A stretch of 64,000 nt of DNA, taken from positions 2,820,394 through 2,884,393 of the forward strand of contig NC_019702.1 of assembly GCF_000317085.1 (NCBI RefSeq). Reading direction: 5' to 3'. Both the position numbers and the translations under genes were made by a program. A model generated the notes under the pieces. The model did not search any database, was not told where the DNA came from, and worked only from the letters and a program-made list of their open reading frames with translations. Origin of the DNA: Synechococcus sp. PCC 7502 (GTDB lineage: Bacteria; Cyanobacteriota; Cyanobacteriia; Pseudanabaenales; Pseudanabaenaceae). Below, one piece after another: positions 28,251-36,531 of the stretch (its first letter is position 1; each line of letters begins with the position of its first letter).

Positions 28251-28374
28251 ATAGTTGATGCCGAGCGATCGCATTTTTGCTTCTAATTCTTGTAACCCAG
28301 CCTGAGCTTGATTGGGATACAGGGAATTTAGCAAAAGATCAACCTCCTGCTTTAGGGGTGGACTTCTTAAATGT
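28251..28374 (-). other. Short open frame without a start, possible gene tail
   Basis: The minus strand has a 43-codon open frame between a TAA and the stop, reading RSPPLKQEVDLLLNSLYPNQ then AGLQELEAKMRSLGINYN. It looks protein-like (amphipathic), but the only initiators are internal. It may be the C-terminus of a lost gene, or chance. It overlaps the upstream part of the annotated mnmA frame. Confidence 0.25.
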
Positions 28375-28427
28375 TCTTAGTGTTTGATTTGATAGACTGT
28401 AGTAAGAAAGTAGTCTTAAATGAAGTC

Positions 28428-29492
28428 ATGGCGGAAAAAATCGTAGTAGGTCTATCAGGTGGTGTAGATAGCTCTGTGGCAGCAGCATTGTTGCATAGTC
28501 AGGGCTACGATGTGACAGGACTAACCCTATGGCTGATGAAAGGTAAAGGACAGTGCTGTTCAGAAGGAATGGTGGATGCTGCTCGGATTTGTGAACAATT
28601 GGGAATTCACCATGAAATTGTTGATAGTCGCGATCGCTTTACCGAAAGTGTAATTAACTATTTGGTGGCTGGCTACGCCGATGGTTATACTCCTCTACCC
28701 TGCTCTCGCTGTAACAAGGCGGTGAAGTTTATGCCGATGCTTGATTATGCTCAAGAGCTTTTTGGCATTGATCGCATTGCCACTGGACATTATGCAAGGG
28801 TAAATTTTGATCCAACCACAGGCAGGTATCAGTTACACCGCGCCGTTGATCGCACTAAAGATCAATCCTATTTTTTGTATGAAGTCGGGCAGGTAGAATT
28901 TAGTAGATGTGTATTTCCCTTGGGCGATCGCACTAAAACTGAAACCCGTCAAATTGCCCAAGAGTTGGGATTAGTTACGGCAGAAAAGCCTGAAAGTCAA
29001 GACCTATGCTTAATTGAAGCACATGGCTCCATGCAGGGATTTTTAGATCAGTATATCCATGCTCGTACAGGTAATATTATTGATCGCCAAGGTAACATCT
29101 TGGGAACCCATGAAGGTAGTCACCATTACACCATTGGTCAACGCAAAGGATTAGGTATAGCGGCTGCAAACCCCCTGTATGTTTTGGCAATTAATGCGGG
29201 TAAAAATGAAGTGGTGGTAGGCGATCGATCCGAGGCTCAAGATCAAGAATGTTTAATTGATCAAATTAATTGGGTATCTTTAGCTCCAACTACTACTCCC
29301 TTTAAGTGTGAAGTCCAAATTCGCTATCGTTCACCTGCGGCATTAGCCACAATTGTGCCGCTAGAGGGCAATCGGGCAAGGATTATTTTTGATGAACCCC
29401 AGTTTAGTATTACCCCCGGACAGGCAGCGGTATGGTATGACGGTGATTTGGTATTAGGTGGTGGATTAATTACCGAAGTTGTGAGGTACTGA
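28428..29492 (+). CDS. mnmA: tRNA-specific 2-thiouridylase MnmA
   Basis: 354 residues from the ATG at 28428. An in-frame ATG at 28371 would add 19 poorly conserved residues, while [16 protein letters not shown] matches the family start, so I choose 28428. The PP-loop motif SGGVDSS is followed by [12 protein letters not shown] with the first catalytic cysteine and [10 protein letters not shown] with the second. [12 protein letters not shown] belongs to the central domain. It makes s2U34 in Lys, Glu and Gln tRNAs. Confidence 0.95.
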   Translation: MAEKIVVGLSGGVDSSVAAALLHSQGYDVTGLTLWLMKGKGQCCSEGMVDAARICEQLGIHHEIVDSRDRFTESVINYLVAGYADGYTPLPCSRCNKAVKFMPMLDYAQELFGIDRIATGHYARVNFDPTTGRYQLHRAVDRTKDQSYFLYEVGQVEFSRCVFPLGDRTKTETRQIAQELGLVTAEKPESQDLCLIEAHGSMQGFLDQYIHARTGNIIDRQGNILGTHEGSHHYTIGQRKGLGIAAANPLYVLAINAGKNEVVVGDRSEAQDQECLIDQINWVSLAPTTTPFKCEVQIRYRSPAALATIVPLEGNRARIIFDEPQFSITPGQAAVWYDGDLVLGGGLITEVVRY

Positions 29493-29496
29493 TTAG

Positions 29497-29886
29497 TTAG
29501 CTAAATATTAACTGATTCTGACTTTGTAGCCATAGGTTATAAAGACTTTGCTCAAGGCGATCGCCTAGATTAGTTGCGAAAATCCCTGATACCACTTCAC
29601 TATTGGGATTACTGCTAATCCATGTACCGCAAAAGCTAACTTCTAAATAGTCGCAGTCAGCATTGCCCAGAGATACATTTGGAGAATTGAAGTAGGCGAT
29701 CGCTAATTGTAAAGATGCCAACTGCACAGGATCGACCGCAAGCAATATTGAAGCATACCCCAGCTCAATATGAATACTTTGGGCAATTCTCGTAGCAAAA
29801 ATCTTGCGCTCAGCTATAAACTCAGCCACGGAAATAGGTAGCCACTCCATATGCAGACTAGATTCAAGATAAGTAAGTTTTAACAT
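29497..29886 (-). CDS. Hypothetical protein, 129 residues
   Basis: Not recognised. It is a mixed alpha/beta-type sequence with no signal peptide or membrane segment. It contains MEWLPISVAEFIAERK near the N-terminus and FCGTWISSNPNSEVVSG in the second half. It is convergent with mnmA, 4 bp apart. A terminator for upstream minus-strand transcription lies 38 bp before its start, so it probably has its own promoter between 29887 and 29923. Confidence 0.6.
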   Translation of the reverse strand: MLKLTYLESSLHMEWLPISVAEFIAERKIFATRIAQSIHIELGYASILLAVDPVQLASLQLAIAYFNSPNVSLGNADCDYLEVSFCGTWISSNPNSEVVSGIFATNLGDRLEQSLYNLWLQSQNQLIFS

Positions 29887-29923
29887 TTCTGTTACGGTTA
29901 CCTTTTAGTAAAAATAAATTAAT

Positions 29924-29954
29924 AAAAAAATCCCCACTTTGGATGAAGCGGGGA
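29924..29954 (-). terminator. Rho-independent terminator for minus-strand transcription
   Basis: TCCCC and GGGGA form a strong stem that extends, after one mismatch, with CTT/AAG around a GGAT loop. On the minus strand it is followed by seven Ts. It would end a transcript coming from the right, which implies transcription across 29983-30237. Confidence 0.65.
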
Positions 29955-29982
29955 CAGAAAATCATGGGATTTATGCTTGTCG

Positions 29983-30183
29983 TTATGTAGTTATTACCGC
30001 TTTACTGCAATTATTAATAATTCTGCTGCCATCATTTGGGCGTAAATCTCCAAAGCAAATTACCATTTCTCCGACTTCAAAAAGTTGGGTTAGGGAGAAG
30101 TTAATAAAATGCTGTGGATACCAATAGGCTTTCATCGTGAGCAGATTTGAATTTTTGAGGTTTAGATAATACACTTGTAGCAT
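29983..30183 (-). CDS. Possible small protein, 66 residues
   Basis: No family recognised. The frame is open from 30237, but a start at 30183 (MLQVYYLNLKN) is preceded by AAAAGG at a proper distance and would avoid overlapping the divergent gene at 30232. The best reason to keep it is the terminator just beyond its end in the same direction. Another start at 30135 (MKAYWYPQHF) is possible, and the frame could be chance. Confidence 0.3.
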   Translation of the reverse strand: MLQVYYLNLKNSNLLTMKAYWYPQHFINFSLTQLFEVGEMVICFGDLRPNDGSRIINNCSKAVITT

Positions 30184-30231
30184 ATACCTTTTGGTTTTGT
30201 AAATATCAAAAAAGAATAAACAGGAGTAATC

Positions 30232-30573
30232 ATGCAAACACTACATCAGCCCCTTTCCACTACAGAGATGGAAGTTACGAGTATTCGGTTAGAACGAGAG
30301 CTAAAGGAAAAACTAAAAGCCCTATCTGGGAATCAGGGTTATCAGGCTCTGATCCGAGATGTGTTGTGGAATTTTATCGAAACTCAGAGTGCAAATGCTA
30401 AATCGCAAATCGATCGCAGTGAAATTCGTGCCACCGTCCCAGCTACCGCCGCCCAAGAACAATACTGCATGCTTACGGGTAAGCTAATTCAAGCACAGGA
30501 ATCGATGCTATTAGGTTTAACTGCAAAGGGAGTTTTGGTGCCCCTCAGTATAGGAAGTATAGGCAGTTTCTAA
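30232..30573 (+). CDS. Hypothetical protein with ribbon-helix-helix-like segment
   Basis: 113 residues. Residues 15-50 (EVTSIRLERELKEKLKALS, then ALIRDVLWNFIET) fit a ribbon-helix-helix DNA-binding pattern as seen in CopG/MetJ-like proteins. The rest (MLTGKLIQAQESMLLGLT) is helical. It may be a small cyanobacterial regulator. No toxin gene is adjacent. Just downstream begins a run of gene remnants. Confidence 0.6.
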   Translation: MQTLHQPLSTTEMEVTSIRLERELKEKLKALSGNQGYQALIRDVLWNFIETQSANAKSQIDRSEIRATVPATAAQEQYCMLTGKLIQAQESMLLGLTAKGVLVPLSIGSIGSF

Positions 30574-30623
30574 TTCCTCCAAACTGTCATGCGCAAATAA
30601 TCGCTTAATCCTGAAGAAATGCG

Positions 30624-30878
30624 ATCACTAATCAATACGGAACCTGTCGCTTTGGTAATGCTCCTTCAACTTCCGTTTTAGACCACGATTGCCGCGCCCA
30701 CGATCTCCATAATCTTTATGTAGTAGATGGCAGTTTCTTTCCTTCTAATGCGGCGGTGAGTCCTGCTTTGACGATTATTGCTAATGCTCTAAGAGTAGGC
30801 GATCAGTTAATCGAGAGGTTAAAGTCACTACATATATGGCTTAATTGCATAGTACAGGGTGTTTGGTATTATTCTTAA
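30624..30878 (+). pseudogene. GMC oxidoreductase, C-terminal remnant
   Basis: The frame reads GTCRFGNAPSTSVLDHDCR, then HDLHNLYVVDGSFFPSNAAV, PALTIIANALRVGDQLIERL, and a stop at 30876-30878. This is the C-terminal domain of glucose-methanol-choline family flavoenzymes, including the conserved active-site region VDGSFFPSNAAVSPALT. Nothing upstream codes for the FAD domain and no start exists, so the gene has been lost except for its last 80 codons. Confidence 0.75.
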
Positions 30879-30946
30879 TACCCTTACTTAGACTAACCTC
30901 AAAGCAAAATGCAAACAATACATAATCAAGATTACCAAAAACTTAT

Positions 30947-31046
30947 ATGAATCTCGATAAAGCACTTGTTGAGTTAGTACGCAAAATATTTGCACTTGGC
31001 GTTCCTGCCATTGTTTTGGTCATTTTTATGGCTACTACTGGTTTAC
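30947..31046 (+). pseudogene. Small membrane protein gene cut by an IS630 end
   Basis: An ATG-start frame reads MNLDKALVELVRKIFALGVP, then VLVIFMATTGL, and is broken by TA-CCAAATCG, the IS630 left end. The N-terminus and the ATTGL ending of the hydrophobic segment look like a small cyanobacterial membrane protein whose glycine/alanine-rich remainder is missing. The name is unknown to me. Confidence 0.55.
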
Positions 31047-31082
31047 TACCAAATCGAAGAGTATAGGCTACAGATGGTATAA
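31047..31082 (+). repeat. Solo IS630 left end, identical to the IS at 8530
   Basis: The first 34 bases, from the TA onward, are identical to 8530-8563. The similarity stops after GGTATAA, and neither a transposase nor a right end follows. It marks an IS630 insertion whose body was replaced by IS1-like DNA, or a one-ended remnant. Confidence 0.85.
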
Positions 31083-31240
31083 GGCTGTGGGCAAAGAAAT
31101 CATATTGAAAGGCTCAACTGTACTTTAAGGCAAAGGGTTGCTCGTCTGGGCAGAAAAACTCTTTCTTTTTCTAGGAAATTAAAGAATTATATTGGAGCTA
31201 TTTGGTTATTTATCCATCACTACAATTCTGAAATTCAATC
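31083..31240 (+). pseudogene. IS1-family transposase remnant
   Basis: The frame from 31083 reads NHIERLNCTLRQRVARLGRK and TLSFSRKLKNYIGAIWLFIHHYN, the conserved C-terminal part of the IS1 InsB-type transposase. The N-terminal half and terminal repeats are missing. The frame stays open to 31355, but similarity to IS1 ends near 31240. Confidence 0.75.
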
Positions 31241-31264
31241 TAAGCTCTGCATCATGCCCTCTTG

Positions 31265-31483
31265 CATCACTACCTGTTTTTGGATTATGCTTCTCAATAT
31301 TGGTAACAGTTGCAGACTTACAAAATCCCTTATGATCGCAGTAACTACCACATGACTTCTTCCACTCATGATAAGTATCCACTTAATCTCCTCCTCTGTA
31401 AATACTCAACTACTGTGATTAAGAATATAGAAAAGTGCTGAAGCATCAATAAATAACACCTCACCTTTGCGATCGCCATAGTT
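31265..31483 (-). pseudogene. Type I restriction methylase (HsdM) remnant
   Basis: The minus strand reads GDRKGEVLFIDASALFYIL, then a TGA stop at 31406-31408, VFTEEEIK, and after a frame change DTYHEWKKSCGSYCDHKGFCKSATVTNIEKHN. These are the C-terminal blocks of HsdM (KGEVLFIDA, the FTxEEI...DTYHxW region and xKGFCKSATxxxI). No NPPY or AdoMet motif, hsdS or hsdR is present. It is a relic with at least one stop and one frameshift. Confidence 0.65.
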
Positions 31484-31523
31484 ATCAACTAACCCTTAGT
31501 CCTAGCATTAGTTCTAAGAAACT

Positions 31524-32696
31524 CTAGGCAAACTTGATTTTAAGATAGTCATCCTCTATTTTTGCCCCACTGGGATTGAGTAGGGATAAAGCCTGAGGTA
31601 GAACCAGATTACGGCGATGGTTGCCAATCCGAATATTTAACTCATCTCCCGTTTTAGTAAGTTCAACATTCTCTTTGGGAACTCCAGGTAGATATAAATC
31701 TAGTCGATATAATCCATTCTCTTCAACTACTCTGAGCGTGGTTTCCTTATAGTAAATTTGGGTTGGGTCTTCATTCCCGCATAAATTATCTTTTAAGCGT
31801 TCCAATGCTTCTAAGCCACACATCTCTTCAGAATACAAAGGAATCTCTTTGACTGGTAAAGGATGAAAATCATTATGGATCATCTCACGATATTGCTTTT
31901 GAGATTTTTTCCACGACTGAAAAAATGGGTCTTGCACAGAATCTGGAATAATCCGATTAGCGATGACTAAATCTGTAGCAACATTGTATAAACTTAGATA
32001 GGAATGCGCTCTTAAGGATTCTTTAATTACCATCTTTTCGGGATTTGTCACCAACCGAACTGTTGTGATGGCGTTGTTAGTTAGAACTTTTTCTAGTGCC
32101 TCTAGTTCTTCATAAAATTCGTAGGGAGCATCCATGACATCCTGATTTGGTAGTGAGAACCCAGTAACTCGCTTAAAAATTGGTTCAAATACTGGACTTA
32201 ATACCTGTGCCATTCCCTGTAACGGCTTATAAAATTTGCGCATATACCAACCTGCCACTTCGGGTAAGGAGAGTAGTCTAAGGGCAGTTCCGGTGGGAGC
32301 AGAGTCAATAATTAAAATATCAAAATCCTTGGCATCATAGTGACGCTTAACTCTAACTAAGCCAAAAATCTCATCCATCCCAGGAAGAATTGCCAGCTCT
32401 TCAGCTTGCACACCTTCTAAACCTCTTGCCTGTAATACTTCACTAATATAACGTTTGACTGCACCCCAGTTACCTTCAAGTTCGCGTAGAGCATCGAGTT
32501 CAGCACCGTAAAGATTAGGACGAATTAATTCTGGTTCATGTCCAAGGGGGCGATCGAAGCTATCGGCAAGGGAGTGAGCAGGATCGGTACTTAAAACTAG
32601 GGTTTTATAGCCTAATTCAGCGCAGCGTAACCCAGTAGCTGCAGCTACAGATGTTTTTCCAACTCCACCTTTCCCAGTCATTAAAATAATTCGCAT
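31524..32696 (-). CDS. ArsA/Get3-like ATPase with C-terminal HSP20-like domain
   Basis: 390 residues. The deviant Walker [10 protein letters not shown] is at 8-16, followed by [14 protein letters not shown] and the segment [21 protein letters not shown] of Get3/ArsA. The last 90 residues match the small heat-shock-like (ArsA_HSP20) domain, ending in [21 protein letters not shown]. Cyanobacterial members of this type are not arsenite pumps. The domain layout suggests a targeting or chaperone role, which is an inference. No CxxC zinc motif for Get3-like dimerisation is evident. It is followed by a gene graveyard and preceded by an IS remnant. Confidence 0.88.
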   Translation of the reverse strand: MRIILMTGKGGVGKTSVAAATGLRCAELGYKTLVLSTDPAHSLADSFDRPLGHEPELIRPNLYGAELDALRELEGNWGAVKRYISEVLQARGLEGVQAEELAILPGMDEIFGLVRVKRHYDAKDFDILIIDSAPTGTALRLLSLPEVAGWYMRKFYKPLQGMAQVLSPVFEPIFKRVTGFSLPNQDVMDAPYEFYEELEALEKVLTNNAITTVRLVTNPEKMVIKESLRAHSYLSLYNVATDLVIANRIIPDSVQDPFFQSWKKSQKQYREMIHNDFHPLPVKEIPLYSEEMCGLEALERLKDNLCGNEDPTQIYYKETTLRVVEENGLYRLDLYLPGVPKENVELTKTGDELNIRIGNHRRNLVLPQALSLLNPSGAKIEDDYLKIKFA

Positions 32697-32798
32697 TGCA
32701 GTTTTGTTGGTTAATTAAGTTTAAATGAATTGTTAAGAAGTTTATATTTTTACTAGCTTAACATTAAACCAAAAGTAACTATTTAATCGCAAATGATC

Positions 32799-33128
32799 TA
32801 GGACTTACGCATTGACAGAATAGCAAAGAAATGTAGTGCAACAGCATGGGATTTAGACAAATTTAGGACTTAGGCAAGATTCATAGGAATAGAAGGATTT
32901 ATGAGTTGAGATTTTAAGTAATCCGACAAAAGCCCAAGCTTGAGTTGGTAAAACTATTTACCAACTTGAAAAGCTAAACGCTTGAGCTGATTCCATACCA
33001 GCATGGCACAAGCAATATGATTACGTTGAATTCTGGACTTGGGGCATTGGCAAGCCTCAACACCAGTCAATTGTTTGAATTCACGATGAAATTCCTCAAT
33101 ATTCCACCTGATGTTTTGCGTAAGTCCT
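32799..33128 (-). mobile_element. Internally deleted IS701/IS4-like element
   Basis: Ends AGGACTTACGCA (32800) and TGCGTAAGTCCT (33117-33128) are perfect inverted repeats, 329 bp apart. The left end continues ATTGACAGAA, as at 10632-10656. Inside, the minus strand keeps only the transposase C-terminus: RWNIEEFHREFKQLTG, then ACQCPKSRIQRNHIACAMLVW, and a stop. The right repeat is fused straight to this tail, so most of the gene was deleted. No transposase activity is possible, but both ends are intact, so an autonomous relative could still mobilise it. Confidence 0.7.
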
Positions 33129-33168
33129 AAATAGAATATTTAAAGCTAGTTCTAGAGATTAAGCTCTT

Positions 33169-33852
33169 ATGAAAACTACAGAGCAGAATTCAACCAAAGA
33201 AGATATCTTACGTTACCTACTTAAACAAGGACAAGCCACTGCTCAAGAATTAGCTGAATGTTTTACGATCAGCCCCCAAGCGGTGCGTCGCCACCTTAAG
33301 GACTTGGAGTCTGAGAACTTAATTCAGCACCAAGTAGAGCCGATCATTATAGGTCGTCCTCAGCATATTTATCAACTTAGTATAGAAGGCAGAAAGTGGC
33401 TAAGACATAGCTACAATGAGCAATCTGAGAGTCATGATAAGTTTGCCGTTACTCTACTAGATAATTTGATTGAAACCCTAGGCGTGGAGCAGGTAACTCA
33501 AGTTTTACACAAACAATGGCAGCGCAAAGCGGTTAACCTTTATGAAAATATGGGCAATGGTACTTTGGAAGAACGCATCGCTAATCTGGCAAAAATTCGA
33601 CGAGCTGAGGGCTATGTTGCCGAGTGGCACAAAGAAGGTGATGGTTATATATTTACTGAATATAACTGTGCTATTTCCGAGGTAGCCGAATCTTTCCCTA
33701 GTGTCTGTAGCCATGAATTAGAGATGTTTGGTGAAGCTCTCCCCGATTGTGATGTGGTACGTACCCATTGGTTAGCAGATGGTCAACATCGTTGTGGCTA
33801 TTTAATTAAAACTAAAACAGGGAAAAAACTCGCAACCCAAAATGTTAAATAG
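33169..33852 (+). CDS. sufR: SufR-type iron-sulfur regulator
   Basis: 227 residues. A DeoR/ArsR-like winged helix (ATAQELAECFTISPQAVRRHL at 23-43) is followed by a C-terminal cluster-binding domain. The four cysteines C167, C180, C194 and C209 fit the SufR pattern CX12CX13CX14C exactly. SufR represses the suf operon in cyanobacteria. Usually sufR is divergent from sufBCDS, but here its neighbours are an IS remnant and a fabF fragment, so the suf genes are elsewhere. The IS remnant ends 40 bp before the ATG and may have replaced its native promoter. Confidence 0.92.
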   Translation: MKTTEQNSTKEDILRYLLKQGQATAQELAECFTISPQAVRRHLKDLESENLIQHQVEPIIIGRPQHIYQLSIEGRKWLRHSYNEQSESHDKFAVTLLDNLIETLGVEQVTQVLHKQWQRKAVNLYENMGNGTLEERIANLAKIRRAEGYVAEWHKEGDGYIFTEYNCAISEVAESFPSVCSHELEMFGEALPDCDVVRTHWLADGQHRCGYLIKTKTGKKLATQNVK

Positions 33853-33926
33853 AACTAGTTCCTTTCTGCCCATTGCCTTGTCAATTCAATTGATCAAACT
33901 TTTTCTAGCACAAATAAGTTTTGCTA

Positions 33927-34010
33927 TCACTTCTTAAAAGCTACTACCGCATTCTGTCCCCCAAACCCAAAGCTCAAGTTGAGGGCAGTTTTAATTGAAC
34001 TAGTGTTAGC
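33927..34010 (-). pseudogene. 3-oxoacyl-ACP synthase (FabF) C-terminal remnant
   Basis: The minus strand reads SSIKTALNLSFGFGGQNAVV then AFKK and a stop at 33927-33929. This is the FabF/KasB ending with the Phe-Gly loop SFGFGGxNA, where FabF normally has histidine (GGHNA) and here has Gln. Only the last 30 codons survive and no start is present. Confidence 0.7.
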
Positions 34011-34117
34011 TGATCTAACAAAATTCAAATCAAACGCGGGCGATGAGAGGGTACAAATTTTGTTAAAAGGCACAAGAACTGTAATTTTACAGGAAGAACC
34101 CTAATCTGGGTTACAAG

Positions 34118-34663
34118 CTAGTTTACACTCTCTAAAGGTAATCGTGTTCCTAAAATACTCAAATTTAAGATATGTCCACCGGTAACCAGATATACGGGAT
34201 TAGCAAAGCTGCCAACTTTTCTAACCAATAAACCCAAGCGATCGCGAAATAACCTTCCCATGGGATAGGCAGGAACTACACCCCATCCGACTTCTTCGGC
34301 AACAAGAATTACACTAGACTTGGTGATCTGGAGACTAGTTAAAAACCCAGATAAAATTTTCTCCCACACAGAATCTTCCACATCTAAAAGATTTGCAACC
34401 CATGTGCCAAGGGAATCCACCAATAGGCAAGTATGAGCATGACTTGATTCTAAAGTTTGGGCTAACTCTCTTTCCACCTCTAAAGTTTGCCAAGTTTCAG
34501 GACGGCGATCGCTATGTTGTTTTATCCTTTGCAGCCATTCCGTATCACTTGGATCAATACGAGCAGTAGCGATATAAATTACAGGTTGCCCTGACTGAGA
34601 TGCTAAAGTCTCTGCCCATTCACTTTTACCAGATCGTGAAGCTCCCGTTATCAAAGTAATCAT
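34118..34663 (-). CDS. cobU: Adenosylcobinamide kinase / adenosylcobinamide-phosphate guanylyltransferase
   Basis: 181 residues. The P-loop GASRSGKSEWAE at the N-terminus, IYIATARIDP, the segment HSDRRPETWQTLEVE with the GMP-accepting histidine, and LVDSLGTWVANLL identify CobU/CobP. It phosphorylates adenosylcobinamide and forms AdoCbi-GDP in the late cobalamin pathway. It overlaps cobT by 4 bp (ATGA), so the pair is translationally coupled. No cobalamin riboswitch is seen upstream. Confidence 0.93.
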   Translation of the reverse strand: MITLITGASRSGKSEWAETLASQSGQPVIYIATARIDPSDTEWLQRIKQHSDRRPETWQTLEVERELAQTLESSHAHTCLLVDSLGTWVANLLDVEDSVWEKILSGFLTSLQITKSSVILVAEEVGWGVVPAYPMGRLFRDRLGLLVRKVGSFANPVYLVTGGHILNLSILGTRLPLESVN

Positions 34664-35784
34664 GGCTGTAATCCCATTTGCTTAAGAATTTCCTCAATAG
34701 TACTTAAAAGTTGATTTTGATCCCAGTTGCGATAAAGACTGGCAGCGATCGCACAGCCCCCAGCCCCCACTCCTTCTTTGACAAATCCCTCCTCATATCG
34801 ACGAAGTTGTGAATATTTAGATTGGGTAAAACTTAACTTTGTGGCTAATAAAATTGGTTCTGGGCTAATTGCCTGTGCTAGTCCAACGGTGTCACCTGTG
34901 AGGTCTTCAGCTACCCATTTAGTTGTTCCCACTGCAATATTCTCTGGTTGCCAAGTTAGATGTTCAAACTCAGCGATCGCCTTAATCAGGGCATAAACCG
35001 CTAACATTTGCGTTCCTCCTGCTAATAAAACTCCAATCTTGTGGCTAGCAGTGATCGCCATTCCTGCCACTACAGGTTGCATGGGATCACCTACGGCAGC
35101 AATTAAATCTAAGGGATTCTGATTACCTAAATTTATTAAATTTAAATCATCAAATTTTGCTAATCCTAATTTCACCAATTCCGCTTTTTGGGCATGATTG
35201 CACTGAGCGTGACTGCTATTAATTTTACCTGTGGCATTAATTCCTAAACCTGTAAATATGCCTAGGGCTGTAGTTGTGCCGCCGACCACACATTCCCCAA
35301 TCACGATATAGCTATTTTCCTCTTCAGCAAATTTTTGTCCCCAAGTCAAACCTTGATTAAATAAATATCTAACCACCTGAATGGGTAAAGCTTTACCAGT
35401 TTCAATTGAGTTGGCAGGTATTCCCCCTAAGTCTATACAGGGAACATTTGGAGCTTTAGGTAAACCCGCATTAAATATTTGTAAAGGCAATTGCAGATTT
35501 TCAATCACTGCCCGCCCAATGACTACGGGTGACACTCCCGCCGTTAAAGGTGGTAACGGATAGGAACAAATATATTCCCCTCCATGCCATAGGAACTCTG
35601 CATCAGCCAAAGCTGTATATTGCCGATCGCTAGGAGTTGCCCCCGCTGCCGAAATATTCGGAATTAAACCTGTAGCTGTAAAGCCCAGCACACAAGCAAT
35701 ACTGGGACGTAATCCTTTATATTTTTGGAGCCAGCGATCGCCCATTTGAGAATTTGTATAGCATTTAATTAATCCATACTCCAT
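34660..35784 (-). CDS. cobT: Nicotinate-nucleotide-dimethylbenzimidazole phosphoribosyltransferase-like protein
   Basis: 374 residues of the cyanobacterial CobT-like family (longer and divergent from enteric CobT). Recognisable are FNAGLPKAPNVPCIDLGG, VIGECVVGGTTTALGIFTGLG, and VVAGMAITASHKIGVLLAGGTQM. It should supply the lower-ligand nucleotide for cobalamin or pseudocobalamin; which base is used is not decided by the sequence. It lies 21 bp downstream of a methyltransferase gene and is coupled to cobU. Confidence 0.85.
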   Translation of the reverse strand: MEYGLIKCYTNSQMGDRWLQKYKGLRPSIACVLGFTATGLIPNISAAGATPSDRQYTALADAEFLWHGGEYICSYPLPPLTAGVSPVVIGRAVIENLQLPLQIFNAGLPKAPNVPCIDLGGIPANSIETGKALPIQVVRYLFNQGLTWGQKFAEEENSYIVIGECVVGGTTTALGIFTGLGINATGKINSSHAQCNHAQKAELVKLGLAKFDDLNLINLGNQNPLDLIAAVGDPMQPVVAGMAITASHKIGVLLAGGTQMLAVYALIKAIAEFEHLTWQPENIAVGTTKWVAEDLTGDTVGLAQAISPEPILLATKLSFTQSKYSQLRRYEEGFVKEGVGAGGCAIAASLYRNWDQNQLLSTIEEILKQMGLQP

Positions 35785-35805
35785 TTTTCTTACTTGATTA
35801 ACTTA

Positions 35806-36516
35806 TTAAGATTTCAGGTTGGGAGATTTAGTAAATATCAGCAAATGTTGTTGGGAAATATCTCCTCTGGTTTCCTGTAAATCTAGCCCAACTGCCTGCA
35901 TTTCTCTAATTACCTGTCGAGTTGTCATTTTATGCAGGGGTTTAATGGCAATAAATGGATTCTCAGCTTTGTACTCTACTAATGCAACTCTACCATTTGG
36001 CTTCAAGGCTTTGACTATGCCCTTCATCATTTCTTGAGGATAATCAAATTCATGGTAAGCATCCACCATCAAAGCTAAGTCTATACCGACGGTTGGTAAA
36101 TTCGGTGAGGTGTTGGTGCTAAGGATCGGCTCCACATTAAGATTATTTTTTTCAGCTTTGAGAAGAGTCAAAATCTCAATCATTTCTGGCTGAATATCTA
36201 CGGCATAGACTTTATTAACCGATGGAGCAATGCGAAAACTAAAATATCCTGTTCCTGCGCCAATATCAGCTACGGCATCTGAAGATTTAAGTTTCAAGCT
36301 ATCTATAACCTTTTGTGGTTGTTCTTCTTTTTCCCTTGGCGATCGCTCTAACCAACTTGCCCCTTGATGTCCCATAACTTGAGCAATTTCTCGACCCATA
36401 TAAAACTTGCCAATGCCATCTGGATTGTGGTTAGCTCTGAATTGATAGGAATCGGCATAGGCTGGAGAAATCAGGCTAAGAGCAATTACTAAACTAAAAA
36501 TTATTTTTTTGAGCAT
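35806..36516 (-). CDS. Exported or membrane-anchored class I SAM methyltransferase
   Basis: 236 residues. The N-terminus has a signal-like segment (KKIIFSLVIALSLISPAYADS). The AdoMet motif I is VADIGAGTGYFSFRI, followed by VYAVDIQPEM and LALMVDAYHEFDYPQEMMKG. It belongs to the general Methyltransf_11/25 fold and its substrate is not readable. A methyltransferase with a predicted leader is unusual, though similar cyanobacterial and proteobacterial examples exist. It is the first gene of a possible run with cobT and cobU. Confidence 0.8.
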   Translation of the reverse strand: MLKKIIFSLVIALSLISPAYADSYQFRANHNPDGIGKFYMGREIAQVMGHQGASWLERSPREKEEQPQKVIDSLKLKSSDAVADIGAGTGYFSFRIAPSVNKVYAVDIQPEMIEILTLLKAEKNNLNVEPILSTNTSPNLPTVGIDLALMVDAYHEFDYPQEMMKGIVKALKPNGRVALVEYKAENPFIAIKPLHKMTTRQVIREMQAVGLDLQETRGDISQQHLLIFTKSPNLKS

Positions 36517-36531
36517 TGTATCTAGTAGTTG

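Noticed and set aside
31265-31483. Working type I restriction-modification system
   Set aside because: Only a frameshifted C-terminal HsdM fragment is present, with no hsdS or hsdR.
34100-35800. Cobalamin riboswitch upstream of cobT-cobU
   Set aside because: Only 21 bp separate cobT from the upstream methyltransferase gene and no B12-box sequence was seen.
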